From: Penium margaritaceum
Lineage: Eukaryota > Streptophyta > Zygnematophyceae > Desmidiales > Peniaceae
Assembly (NCBI GenBank): GCA_023375785.1
Contig: SZWC01007351.1
Location: forward strand, 1 to 64,000
Length of the DNA stretch: 64,000 bases
Reading direction: 5' to 3'
Positions 36,301-49,600 of this stretch are shown in pieces. The notes under the pieces are model-generated. The model had not been told where the DNA came from. It worked only from the letters and a program-made list of their open reading frames with translations, and searched no databases. Made by a program: the position numbers and the translations under genes. The first letter of the stretch is position 1. Every line of letters begins with the position of its first letter.

Positions 36301-38974
36301 ACAGTACGGCCAGGCAGGATTCTCCCAAAGAAACATCGATTGTGGGTGCAGAACGCGTGTCGGGAGCAGTGAGCGGAGGTACACGCCCAAAGCACGCGTA
36401 TGGCCCCCGGTCCACGAATTGTTGCGGGCAAATGGGACATCAGAATAGAGAGGCAAAAATTATAGAGCGTAGAGGCGGTCATACAGTACGGCCAGGCATG
36501 ATTCTCCCGAAGAAACACCGACCGTGGGTGCAGAACGCGCGTCGAGAGCAGTGAGCGCAGGCACGCACCCAGTGCACGCGTACGACCCCTGATCCACGAA
36601 TTGCTCCGGGCAAACGGGACGTCAGAATGGAGAAGCCAAAAATACTGAGCGTAGAGGCGGTCGTACAGTACGGCCAGGCATGATTCTCCCGAAGACACAC
36701 CGACCGTGGGTGTAAAACGCGCGTCGGGAGCACTGAGCGCAGGCACGCACCCAGTGCACGCGTACAACCCCCGGTCCACAAATTGTTCCGGGCAAACGAA
36801 ACGTCAGAATGGAGAGGCAAAAACTGCGGAGCGTAGAGGCGGTCGTACAGTACGGCCAGGTACGATTCTTCCAAAGAAACATCGACCGTGGTTGCAGAAC
36901 GCGCGTCGGGAGCAGTGAGTACAGGCACGCGCCCAGTGCACGCGTACGACCCCTGGTCCATGAATTGTTCCGAGCAAACGGGACGTCAGAATGGAGAGGC
37001 AAAAACTGCGGAGCGTAAAGGCGGTCGTACAGTACAGCCAGGTACAATTCTCCTGAAGAAATACCGACTATGGGTGCAGAACGCGCGTCGGGAGCAGTGA
37101 GCGCAGGCACGCGCCCAGTACACGCATACGACCCCCGGTCCATGAATTGTTGCGAGCAAACGGGACGTCAGAATGGAGAGGCAAAAAACTGCGGAGCGTA
37201 GAGGCCGTTGTACAGTACGGTCAGGCACAATTCTCTTGAAGAAACACCGACCGTGGGTGCAGAACGCACGTCCGGAGCAGTGAGCGCAGGCACGCACCCA
37301 GTGCACGCGTACGACCCCCGGTCCACAAATTGCTCAAGGCAAACAGGACGACAGAATGGAGAGGCGACCATTACGGAGCGTAGAGCCGGTAGTTCAGTAC
37401 GGCCAGGCATGATTCTCCCAAAGAAACACCGACCGTGGGTACAAAATGCACGTCGGGAGCGGTGAGCCCAGGCACGCACCCAGTGCACGCGTATGACCCC
37501 CGGTCCACGAACGTTTCCGGGCAAACGGGATGTCAGAACGGAGAGGCAAAAACTGTGCAGCGTAGAGGCGGTCGTACAGTACGGCCAGGCACAATTCTCT
37601 TGAAGAAACACCGATCGTGGGTCCGGAATGCGCGTCAAAAGCACTGAGCGCAGGCACGCGCCCAGTGCACGCGTAAAACCCCCGCTCCACGAATTGTTCC
37701 GGACAAACGGGACGTCGGAATGGAGAGGCAAAAAATGCAGAGTGCAGAGGCGGTCATACAGTTCGGCCAGGCATGATTCTCCGGAAGAAACACCAATCGT
37801 GGGTGCAGAACGCGCGTCGGGAGCAGTGAGCGCAGGCACGCACCCAGTGCACGCGTACGACCCCCGATCCACGAATTGTTCCGGGCAAATGAGACGTCAG
37901 AATGGAGAGGCAAATATTGCGAAGCGTAGAAGGGGTCGTATAGTACGGCCAGGCATGATTGTCCTAAAGAAACACCGACCGTGGGTGCACAATGCGCGTC
38001 GGGAGCAGTGAGCGCAGGCACGCACCTAGTGCACGCGTACGACCCCTGGTCCATGAATTGTTCCGAGCAAACGGGACGTCAGAATGGAGAGGCAAATATT
38101 GCGAAGCGTAGAGGGGGTCGTACAGTACGGCCAGGCCCGATTCTCCCGAAGAAACACCGACCGTGGGTGTAAAACGCGCGTCGGGAGCAGTGAGCGCAGG
38201 CACGCACCTAGTGCACGCGTACGACCCCCGGTCCACGAATTGTTCCGGGCAAATGAGACGTCAGAATGGAGAGGCAAATATTGCGAAGCGTAGAAGGGGT
38301 CGTATAGTACGGCCAGGCATGATTGTCCTAAAGAAACACCGACCGTGGGTGCACAATGCGCGTCGGGAGCAGTGAGCACAGGCACGCACCCAGTGCAAGC
38401 GTACGACCCCCGGTACACGAATTGTTCCGGGAAAACGAAACGTGAGAATGGAGAGGCGAGAATTGCGGAGCGTAAAGGCGGTCGTACAGTACGGCCTGGC
38501 ATGATTTTCCTGAAGAAACACCCACCGTGGGTGCAGAACGCACGTCGGGAGCATTGAGCAGGCACGCACCTAGTGCACGCGTACGACCCCCGGTCCACGA
38601 ATTGCTCCGGGCGAACGGGACATTAGAATGGAGAGGCAAAAATCGCGAAGCGTAGAGGCGGTCATACAGTACAGCCAGGCACAATTCTCCCGAAGAAACA
38701 CCGACCGTGGGTGCAGAACGCGCGTCGAGAGTAGTGAGCGCATGCACGCGCCCAGTGCACGCGTACGACCCACGGTCCATGAATTGTTCAGGGAAAACGG
38801 GACGTCAGAATGGAGAGGTGAAAATTGCGAAGCGTAGAGGCAGTCGTACAGCACGGCCAGGCACAATTTTCCCGAAGAAACACCGAAAGTGGGTGTAGAA
38901 CGCGATTCGGGAGCAATGAGCGCAGGCACGCACCCAATGCACGCGTACGACCCCCGGTCCACGGATTGTTCCGG

Positions 38975-39443
38975 NNNNNNNNNNNNNNNNNNNNNNNNNN
39001 NNNNNNNNNNNNNNNNNNNNNNNNNNNNNNNNNNNNNNNNNNNNNNNNNNNNNNNNNNNNNNNNNNNNNNNNNNNNNNNNNNNNNNNNNNNNNNNNNNNN
39101 NNNNNNNNNNNNNNNNNNNNNNNNNNNNNNNNNNNNNNNNNNNNNNNNNNNNNNNNNNNNNNNNNNNNNNNNNNNNNNNNNNNNNNNNNNNNNNNNNNNN
39201 NNNNNNNNNNNNNNNNNNNNNNNNNNNNNNNNNNNNNNNNNNNNNNNNNNNNNNNNNNNNNNNNNNNNNNNNNNNNNNNNNNNNNNNNNNNNNNNNNNNN
39301 NNNNNNNNNNNNNNNNNNNNNNNNNNNNNNNNNNNNNNNNNNNNNNNNNNNNNNNNNNNNNNNNNNNNNNNNNNNNNNNNNNNNNNNNNNNNNNNNNNNN
39401 NNNNNNNNNNNNNNNNNNNNNNNNNNNNNNNNNNNNNNNNNNN
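38975..39443. other. Assembly gap, 469 Ns
   Basis: The run of N lies inside the satellite. The monomer phase on its two sides differs by 74 bases: the ATTGC landmark is at 38824 before and 39444 after, where a multiple of 182 is expected. About 250 bases on each side (38690-38935 and 39492-39737) are almost identical, as happens when scaffold ends overlap or a tandem copy is unresolved. Confidence 0.99.
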
Positions 39444-39814
39444 ATTGCGGAGCGTAGAGGCGGTCGTACAGTACGGCCAGGCACGATTCTCCCGAAGAAA
39501 CACCGACCGTGGGTGCAGAACGCGCGTCGAGAGTAGTGAGCGCATGCACGCGCCCAGTGCACGCGTACGACCCACGGTCCATGAATTGTTCAGGGAAAAC
39601 GGGACGTCAGAATGGAGAGGTGAAAATTGCGAAGCGTAGAGGCAGTCGTACAGCACGGCCAGGCACAATTTTCCCGAAGAAACACCGAAAGTGGGTGTAG
39701 AATGCGATTCGGGAGCAATGAGCGCAGGCACGCACGCAATGCACGCGTACGACCCCCGGTCCACGAATTGTTTCGGGCAAACGGAACGTCAGAATGGAGA
39801 GGAAAACATTGCTG

Positions 39815-40552
39815 AGCGTAGAGGCGGTCGTACAGTACGGCCAGGCACGATTCTCCGGAAGAAACACCGATCGTGGGTGCAGAACGCATGTCGGGAGCAG
39901 TGAGCGCAGGCACGCACCCAGTGCACGCGTATGACCCCCGGTCCACGAATTGTTCCAGGCAAACGTGATGTCAGAATGGAGAAGCAGAAATTGCGAAGCG
40001 TAGAGGCGGTCGTACAGTACGGCCAGGCACGATTCTCCGGAAGAAACACCGATCGTGGGTGCAGAACGCATGTCGGGAGCAGTGAGCGCAGGCACGCACC
40101 CAGTGCACGCGTATGACCCCCGGTCCACGAATTGTTCCAGGCAAACGTGATGTCAGAATGGAGAAGCAGAAATTGCGAAGCGTAGAGGCGGTCGTACAGT
40201 ACGGCCAGGCACGATTCTCCGGAAGAAACACCGATCGTGGGTGCAGAACGCATGTCGGGAGCAGTGAGCGCAGGCACGCACCCAGTGCACGCGTATGACC
40301 CCCGGTCCACGAATTGTTCCAGGCAAACGTGATGTCAGAATGGAGAAGCAGAAATTGCGAAGCGTAGAGGCGGTCGTACAGTACGGCCAGGCACGATTCT
40401 CCGGAAGAAACACCGATCGTGGGTGCAGAACGCATGTCGGGAGCAGTGAGCGCAGGCACGCACCCAGTGCACGCGTATGACCCCCGGTCCACGAATTGTT
40501 CCAGGCAAACGTGATGTCAGAATGGAGAAGCAGAAATTGCGAAGCGTAGAGG
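39815..40552 (+). repeat. Second homogenised block, about 4 identical monomers
   Basis: Four monomers repeat at exactly 182-base steps with no visible difference, carrying TCTCCGGAAGAAACACCG, ATCGTGGGTGCAGAACGCA, CCAGGCAAACGTGATGTC and GAGAAGCAGAAATTGCG. The paralogous region at about 35.29-35.48 kb has one copy of nearly the same monomer, so the amplification postdates that duplication. Confidence 0.9.
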
Positions 40553-41989
40553 AGGTCGTACAGTACGGCCAGGCCCGATTCTCCCGAAGAAACACCGACC
40601 GTGTGTGCAGAACGCACGTCGGGAGCAGTGAGCGTAGGCACGCACCTAGTGCACGCGTACGACCCCCGGTCCACAAATTGTTCTGGGCAAACGGGATGTC
40701 AAAATGGAGCGGCAAATATTGCAGAGCGTAGAGGCGGTCGTACAATACGGCCAGGCACAATTCTCTTGAAGAAACACCGACCGTGGGTGCAGAACGCGCG
40801 TCGGGAGCAGTGAGCGCAGGCACGCACCTAGTGCACGCGTACAACCCCCGGTCCACAAATTGTTCCGGGCAAACGAGACGTCAGAATGGAGAGGCAAAAA
40901 CTGCGGAGCGTAGAGGCAGTCGTACAGTAAGGCCAGGTACGATTCTTCCAAAGAAACATCGACTGTGGTTGCAGAACGCGCGTCTGGAGCAGTGAGCACA
41001 GGCACAGGCCCAGTGCACGCGTATGACCCCCGGTCTACGAGTTGTTCTGAGCAAACGGAACGTCAGAATGAAGAGGCAAAAGTTGCGGAGCGTAAAGGCG
41101 ATCGTACAGTACAGCCAAGTACAATTCTCCCGAAGAAACACCGACTATGGGTGCAAAACGCGCGTCGGGAGCAGTGAGCGCAGGCATGCGCCCAGTACAC
41201 GCGTACAACCCCCGGTCCATGAATTGTTCCAGGCAAACGGAACGTTAGAATGGCGAGACAAAAATTGCAGAGCGTAGAGGCGGTCGTATTGTACGGCCAG
41301 GCACGATTCTCCGGAAGAAACACCGACCCTGGGTGCAGAACGCATGTCGGGAGCAGTGAGCGCAGGCACGCACCCAGTGCACGCGTACGACCCCCGGTCC
41401 ACGAACTGTTCCAGGCAAACGGGACGTCAGAATGGAGCGGCAAAATTTGCGGAGCGTAGAGGCGGTTGTACAATACGGCCAGGCACGATTCTCTTGAAGA
41501 AACACGGACCGTGGGTGCAGAACGCGCGTCGGGAGCAGTGAGCGCAGGCACACACCCAGTGCACGCATACAACCCCCGGTCCACAAATTGTTCCGGGCAA
41601 ACGAGACGTCAGAATGGAGAGGCAAAAACTGCGGAGCGTAGAGGCGGTCGTACAGTACGGCCAGGTATGATTCTTCCAAAGAAACATCGACCGTGGTTGC
41701 AGAATGCGCGTCGAGAGCAGTGAGCACAGGCACGGGCCCAGTGCACGCGTACGACCCCCGGTCTACGAGCTGTTCCGAGCAAACGGGACGTCATAATGGA
41801 GAGGCAAAAGTTGCGGAGCGTAAAGGCGATCGTACAGTACAGCCAGGTACATTTCTCCCGAAGAAACACCGACTATGGGTGCAGAACGCGCGTCGGGAGC
41901 AGTGAGCGCAGGCGTGCGCCCAGTACACGCGTACAACCCCTGGTCCATGAATTGTTCCAGGCAAACGGAACGTTAGAACGGCGAGACAA

Positions 41990-44720
41990 AAATTGCAGAG
42001 CGTAGAGCCGGTAGTACAGTACGGCCAGGCATGATTCTCCCAAAGAAACACCGACCGTGGGTACAAAATGCGCGTCGGGGGCGGTGAGCGCAGGCATGCA
42101 CCCAGTGCACGCGTACGACCCCCGATCCACGAATGTTTCCGAGCAAACGGGACGTCAGAACGGAGAGGCAAAAATTGTGTAGCATAAAGGCGGTCGTAAA
42201 GTACGGCCAGGCACAATTCTCTCGAAGAAACACCGATCGTGGGTCCGGAACGCGCGTCGAGAGCACTGAGCGCAGGCACGCGCCCAGTGCACGCGTACGA
42301 CCCTCGCTCCAGGAATTGTTCCGGACAAACGGGACGTCAGAATGGAGAGGCAAAAATTGCAAAGTGCAGAGGTTGTCGTACAGTTCGGCCAGGCATGATT
42401 CTCTCGAAGAAACACCAATCGTGCGTGCAGAACGCGCGTCGGGAGCAGTGAGCGCAGGCACGCACCCAGTGCACGCGTACGACCCCCGATCCACGAATTG
42501 TTCCGGGCAAACGGGACGTCAGAATGGAGAGGGAAAAATTGCGAAGCGTAGAAGGGGTCGTATAGTACGGCCAGGCACGATTCTCTCGAAGAAACACCGA
42601 CCGTGGGTGCAGAACGCGCGTCGAGAGCAGTGAGCACAGGCACGCACCCAGTGCACGCGTACGACCCCCGGTCCACGAATTGTTCCGGGCAAATGGGACG
42701 TCAGAATGGAGAGGCAAAAAATGCGGAGCGTAGAGGCGGTCGTACAATACGGCTAGGCCCGATTCTCCTGAAGAAACACCGACCGTGGGTGCAGAACGCG
42801 CGTCGGGAGCAGTGAGCTCAGGCACGCACCCAGTGCACGCGTACGACCCCCGGTACACGAATTGTTCCGGGAAAACGAAACGTGAGAATGGAGAGGCGAA
42901 AACTGCGGAGCGTAGAGGCGGTCGTACAGTACGACCAAGCATGATTCTCCTGAAGAAACACCGACCGTGGGTGCAGAACGCGCGTCGGGAGCATTGAGCG
43001 CAGGCACGCACCCAGTGCACGCGTACGACCTCCGGTCCACGAATTGTTCCGGGCAAACGAGATGTCAGAATGGAGAGGCAAAATTTACGAAGCGTAGAGG
43101 CGGTTGTACCATACGGCTAGGCCCGATTCTCCCAAAGAAACACCGACCGTGGGTCCACAACGCGCGTCGGGAGCAGTGAGCACAGGCACGCACCCAGTGC
43201 ACGCGTACGACCCCCGGTACACGAATTGTTCCGGGAAAACAAAACGTGGGAATGGAGAGGCAAGAAATCCGAAGCGTAGAAGGGGTTGTATGGTACGGCC
43301 AGGCACGATTCTCCCGAAGAAACACCGACCGTGGTTGCAGAACGCGCGTCGAGAGCAATGAGCACAGGCACGCACCCAGTGCACGCGTACGACCCCTGGT
43401 CCACGAATTGTTCCGGGCGAACGGGACGTTAGAATTAAGAGGTGAAAATCGCGGAGCGTAGAGGCGGTCATACAGTACGGCCAGGCACAATTCTCCCGAT
43501 GAAACACCGACCGTGGGTGCAGAACGCGCGTTGGGAGTAGTGAGCGCATGCACGTGCCCAGTGCAAGCGTACGACCCCCGGTGCATGAATTGTTCAGGGA
43601 AAACGGGACGTCAGAATGGAGAGGTGAAAATTGCGAAGCGTAGAGGCGGTCGTACAGCACGGCCAGGCACAATTTTCCCGAAGAAACACCGAAAGTGGGT
43701 GTAGAACGAGATTCGGGAGCAATGAGCGCAGGCACGCACCCAATGCACGCGTACGACCCCCGGTCCACGAATTATTCCGGGCAAACGGCACGTGAGAATG
43801 GAGAGGAAAACATTGCGGAGCGTAGAGGCGGTCGTACAGTACGGCCAGGCACAATTCTCTTGAAGAAACACCGACCGTGGGTGGAAAACGCGCGTCGGGA
43901 GCAATGAGCGCAGGCACGCACCCAGTGCACGCGTACGACCCCTGGTCTACGAATTGTCCCGTGCAAACGGGACGTCAGAATGGAGAGGCTAAAATTGCGG
44001 AGCGAAGAGTCGGTCGTACAGTACGGCCAGGCGGGATCCTCCCAAAGAAACATCGACCGTGGGTGCAGAACGCGCGTCAGGAGCAGTGAGCGCAGGCACG
44101 CACCCAGTGCACGCGTACGACCCTCGGTCCACGAATTGTTCTGGGCAAACGGGACGTCAGAATGGAGAGGAAAAAGTTGCGGAGCGTAAAGGCGGTCATG
44201 CAATACAGCCAGGCATGATTCTCCCGAAGAAACACCAATCGTGGGTGCAGAACGCGCGTCGGGAGCAGTGAGCGCAGGCACGCGCCCACTGCATGCGTAC
44301 GACCCCCGGTCCACGAATTGTGCCGGGCAAACGGGACGTCAGAATGGAGAGGCAAAAAATGCGGAGCGTAGAGGCGGTCGTACAGTACGGCCAGGCATGA
44401 TTCTCTTGAAGAAACACCGACCGTTGGTGTAGAACGCGCGTCGGGAACGGTGAGAGCAAGCACGCACCCAGTGCATGCGTACGAACTCCGGTCCACGATA
44501 TTGTTCCGAGCAAACGGGACGTCTAAATGGAGAGGAAAAAATTGCGGAGCGTAGAGGCGGTCGTACAGTACGGCCAGGCACAATTCTCCCAAAGAAACAC
44601 CGACCGTGGATGCAGAACGCGCGTCGGGAGCAGGGAGCGCAGGCACGCACCCAGTGCACGCGTACGACCCCCGGTCCACGAATTGTTCCGGGCAAACGGG
44701 ATGTCACAATGGAGAAGCCA
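41990..44720 (+). repeat. Higher-order unit, related to 46.7-49.4 kb (first copy)
   Basis: Monomer order matches the downstream segment at offsets of 4727 (42.0-43.0 kb), 4361 (43.5-43.9 kb), 4542 (44.0 kb) and 4725 bases (44.2-44.7 kb). Offset jumps of one or two monomers show where monomers were gained or lost. Shared markers include GAGCCGGTAG, GGTACACGAATTG, GATGAAACACCGACCG, AGCGAAGAGTCGGTCG and CCACGATATTGTTCCGAG. The 4.73 kb period equals that of copies A and B. Confidence 0.8.
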
Positions 44721-46719
44721 AAACTCGAAGCGTAGAGGCGGTCGTGCAGTACGGCTAGGCACGATTCTCCGGAAGAAACACGGACCGTGGGTGCAGAACG
44801 CACGTCGGGAGCAGTGAGCGCAGGCATGCACCCAGTGCACGCGTACGACCCCCGGTGCACGAATTGTTCCGGGCAAACGGGATGTCAAAATGGAGAAGCA
44901 GAAATTGCGAAGCGTAGAGGCGTTCGTACAGTACGGCCAGGCCTGATTCTCCCGAAGAAACACCGACCGTGACTGCAGAACGCGCGTTGGGAGCAGTGAG
45001 CGCAGGCAGGCACCCAGTGCACGCGTACGGCCCCCGGTCCATGAATTATTCCGGGCAAACGGGACGTCAGAATGGAGAGGCAAAAATTACGGAGCGTAAT
45101 GGTGGTCGGATAGTACGGCCAAGCATGATTCTCCTAAAGAAACATCGACCGTGGGTGCAGAACGCGCGTCGTGAGCAGTGAGCGTAGGCACGCACCCAGT
45201 GCACGGGTACGACCCCCGGTCCACGAATTCTTCCAGGCAAACGGGACGTCAGAATGGAGAGGGGAAAATTGCGAAGCGTAGAGGGGTTCGTACAGTACGG
45301 CCAGGCATGATTCTCCCGAAGAAACGCCGACCGTGAGTGCAGAATGCACGGCGGGAGCAGTGAGTGCAGGCACGCACCCAGTGCACGCGTACGACCCACG
45401 GTCCACGAATTCTTCCAGGCAAACGGGACGTCAGAATGGAGAGGCGAAAATTGCGGAGCGAAGAGGCGTACAGTATGGCCAGGCACGATTCTCCCGAAGA
45501 AAGACCGACCGTGGGAGTACACCGCGCGTCGGGAGGAGTGAGCGCATGCACGCACCCAGTGCACGCGTACGACCCCCGGTCCATGAATTGTTCCGGGCAA
45601 ACGGGACATCAGAATGGAGAAGCAAAAATTCAGAGCATAAAGGCGGTCGTACAGTACGGCCAGGCAGGATTCTCCCACAGAAACATTGACCGTGGGTGCA
45701 GAACGCGCGTCGGGAGCAGTGTGCGCAGGCACGCACCCAGTGCACGCGTACGACCCCTGGTCCACGAATTTTTCCGGGCAAACGGGACGTCAGAATGGAG
45801 AGGCGAAATTTGCGGAGCGTAGAGGTGGTCCTGCAATACAGCCAGGCATGATTCTCCCAAAGAAACACAAACCGCGTGTGCAGAACGCGCGTCGGGAGCA
45901 GGGAGCGCAGGCACGCACCCAGTGCACGCGTACGAATCCGGTCCACGAATTGTTCCGGGCAAACAGGACGTAAGAATGGACAGGCAAAAATTGCGGAGCG
46001 TACAGGCGGTCGTACAGTACGACTAGGCACAATTCTCCCAAAGAAACACCGACCGTGGGTGTAGAACGCGCGTCGGGAGCAGTGAGCGCAGGCACACACC
46101 CAGTACACGCGTACGACCCCCGGTCCACGAATTGTGCCGGGAAAACGGGACGTCACAATGGAGAAGCAAACATTTCGGAGTGTAGAGGCGGTTGTACAGT
46201 ACGGCCAGGTACGATTCTTCCAAAGAAACATCGACCGTGGTTGCAGAACGCGCGTCCGGAGCACTGAGCACAGGCACGCGCCCAGTGCACGCGTACAACC
46301 CCCGGTCCACGAGTTGTTCCTACCAAACGGGACGTCAGAATGGAGAGGCAAACGTTGCAGAGCGTAAAGGCGGTCGTACAGTACAGCCAGGTACAATTCT
46401 CCCAAAGAAACACCGACTATGGATGCAGAACGCGCGTCGGGAGCAGTGAGCGCAGGCACGCACCCAGTACACGCATACGACCCCCGGTCCATGAATTGTT
46501 CCAGGCAAACGGAACGTTAGAATGGCGAGACAAAAATTGTAGAGCGTAGAGGCGGTCGTACAGTACGGTCACGCACAATTCTTTCAAAGAAACACCGACC
46601 GTGGGTGCAGAACGCACGTCGGGAGCAGTGAGCGCAGGCACGCACCCAGTGCACGCGTACGACCCCCGGTCCACAAATTGCTCCGGGCAAACGGGACGAC
46701 AGAATGGAGAGGCGAACAG

Positions 46720-49440
46720 GACGGAGCGTAGGGCCGGTAGTACAGTACAGCAAGGCATGATTCTCCCAAAGAAACACCGACCGTGGGTACAAAATGCGCG
46801 TCCGGAGCGGTGAGCGCAGGTACGCACCCAGTGCACGCATATGACCCCCGGTCCACAAATTTTTCCGGGCAAACGGGACGTCAGAACGGAGAGGCGAATA
46901 TTGTGCAGCGTAGAGGCGGTCGTACAGTATGGCCAGGCACAATTCTCTGGAAGAAACACCGATCGTGGGTCCGGAACGCGCGTCGAGAGCACTGAGCGCA
47001 GGCACGCGCCTAGTGCACGCGTACGACCCCCGCTCCAGGAATTGTTCTTGACAAACGGGACGTCAGAATGGAGAGGCAAAAATTGCAGAGTGGAGAGGCG
47101 GTCGTACAGTTCGGCCAGGCATGATTCTCCCGAAGAAACACCAATCGTGGGTGCAGAACGCGCGTCGGGAGCAGTGAGCGCAGGCACGCACCCACTGCAC
47201 GCGTACGACCCCTGATCCACAAATTGTTCCGGGCAAACGGGACGTCAGAATGGAGAGGCAATAAATGCGAAGCGTAGAAGGGGTTGTATAGTACGGCCAG
47301 GCACGATTCTCCCGAAGAAACACCGACCGTGGGTGCAGAACGCGCGTCGAGAGCAGTGAGCGCAAGCACACACCCAGTGAACGCGTACGACCCCCGGTCC
47401 ACGAATTGTTCCGGGCAAACGGGACGTCAGAATGGAGAGGCAACAATTGCGGAGCGTAGAGGCGGTCGTACAATACGGCTAGGCAAGATTCTCCCGAAGA
47501 AACACCGACCGTGGGTGAAGAACGCGCGTCGGGAGCAGTGAGCACAGGCACGCACCCAGTGCACGCGTACGACCCCCGGTACACAAATTGTTCCGGGAAA
47601 ACAAAACGTGAGAATGGAGAGGCGAAAACTGTGGAGCGTAGAGGCGGTCGTACAGTACGGCCAGGCATGATTCTCCTGAAGAAACAACGACCGTGGGTGC
47701 ATAACTCGCATCGGGAGCATTGAGCGCAGGCACGCACCCAGTGCACGCGTACGACCCCCGGTCCACGAATTGATCCGGGCGAACGGGACGTTAGAATGAA
47801 TGGCGAAAATCGCGGAGCGTAGAGGCGGTCGTACAGTACGGCCAGGCACAATTCTCCCGATGAAACACCGACCGTGGGTGTAGAACGCGCGTCGCGAGTA
47901 GTGAGCGCATGCACGCGCCCAGTGCACGTGTACGACCCCTGGTCCATGAATTGTTCAGGGCAAACGGGACGTCAGAATGGAGAGGTGAAAACTACGGAGC
48001 GTAGAGGCGGTCGTACAGCACGGCCAGGCACAATTTTCCCGAAGAAACACCGAAAGTGGGTGTAGAACGCGATTCGGGAGCAATGAGCGCAGGCACGCAC
48101 CCAATGCACGCGTACGACCCCCGGTCCACGGATTGTTCCGGGCAAACGGAACGTGAGAATGGAGAGGAAAACATTGCAGAGCGTAGAGGCGGTCGTACAG
48201 TACGGCCAGGCACGATTCTCTTGAAGAAGCACCGACCATGGGTGGAAAACGCGCGTCGGGAGCAATGAGCGCAGGCACGCACTGAGTGCACGCGTACGAC
48301 CCCCGGTCTACGAATTGTTCAGTGCAAACCGGACGTGAGAATGGAGAGGCAAAAATTGCAGAGCGTAGAGGCGGTCGTACAATATGACCATGCACAATTC
48401 TCCCAAAGAAACACCGACCGTGGGTGCAGACCGCGCGTCGGGAGCAGTGAGCGCTGGCACGCACCCAGTGCATGCGTACGAATCCCGGTCCACGAATTGT
48501 TCCGGGCAAACGGAACGTCAAAATGGAGAGGCAAAAATTGCAGAGCGAAGAGTCGGTCGTACAGTACGGCCAGGCGGGATTCTCGGAAAGAAACATCGAC
48601 CGTGGGTGCAGAACGCGCGTCGGGAGCAGTGAGCGCAGGCACGAACCTAGTGCACGCGTACGACCCTCGGTCCACAAATTGTTTCAGGCAAACGAGACGT
48701 CAGAATGGAGAGGCAAAAGTTGCGGAGCGTAGAGGCGGTCCTGCAATACACCCAGGCATGATTCTCCTGAAGAAACACAAATCGTGGGTGCAGAACGCGC
48801 GTCGGGAGCAGTGAGCGCAGGCACGCACCCAGTGCACGCGTACAAACCCCGGTCCAAGAATTGTTCCGGGCAAACAGGACATCAGAATGGAGAGGCAAAA
48901 ATTGCGGAGCGTAGAGGAAGTCGTACAGTACGACAAGGCACAATTCTCCCGAAGAAACACCGACCGTGGGTGCAGAACACGCATCGGGAGCAATGAGCGC
49001 AGGCACGCGCCCAGTGCATGCGTACGACCCTCGGTCCACGAATTGTGCCGGGCAAACGGGACGTCAGAATGGAGAGGCAAAAATTGCGGAGCGTAAAGGC
49101 GATTGTACACTACGGCCACGCACGATTCTCCTGAAGAAACACCGACCGTGGGTGTAGAACGCGCGTCGGGAGCAGTGAGCGCAGGCACGCACCCAGTGCA
49201 TGCTTACGAACCCCGGTCCACGATATTGTTCCGAGCAAACGGGACGTCAGAATGGAGAGGAAAAAATTGCGGAGCGTAGAGGCGGTCATACAGTACGGCC
49301 AGGCATGATTCTCCTGAAGAAACACCGACCGTGGGTGCAGAACGCGCGTCGGGAGCAGTGAGCGCAGGCACGCACCCAGTGCACGCGTACGACCCCCGGT
49401 CCACGAATTATTCCGGGCAAACGGGATGTCAGAATGGAGA
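46720..49440 (+). repeat. Higher-order unit (second copy)
   Basis: This is the downstream counterpart of 41990-44720, diverged enough to be an older duplication than copies A and B. It lacks two monomers present at 43041-43410 but has extra monomers between about 48.3 and 48.97 kb, restoring the roughly 26-monomer period. Confidence 0.78.
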
Positions 49441-49600
49441 GGTAAAAATTGCGGAGCGTAGAGGCGGTCGTACAGTACGGCCAGGCATGATTCTCCTGAA
49501 GAAACACCGACCGTGGGTGCAGAACGCGCGTCGGGAGCAGTGAGCGCAGGCACGCACCCAGTGCACGCGTACGACCCCCGGTCCACGAATTGTTCCACGC
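49274..49600 (+). repeat. Adjacent near-identical monomer pair
   Basis: Two consecutive monomers beginning GAGCGTAGAGGCGGTC at 49274 and 49456 differ at about two positions over roughly 140 bases. Both are very close to the overall consensus and carry the TCTCCTGAAG variant. This is a small local tandem duplication. Confidence 0.75.
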
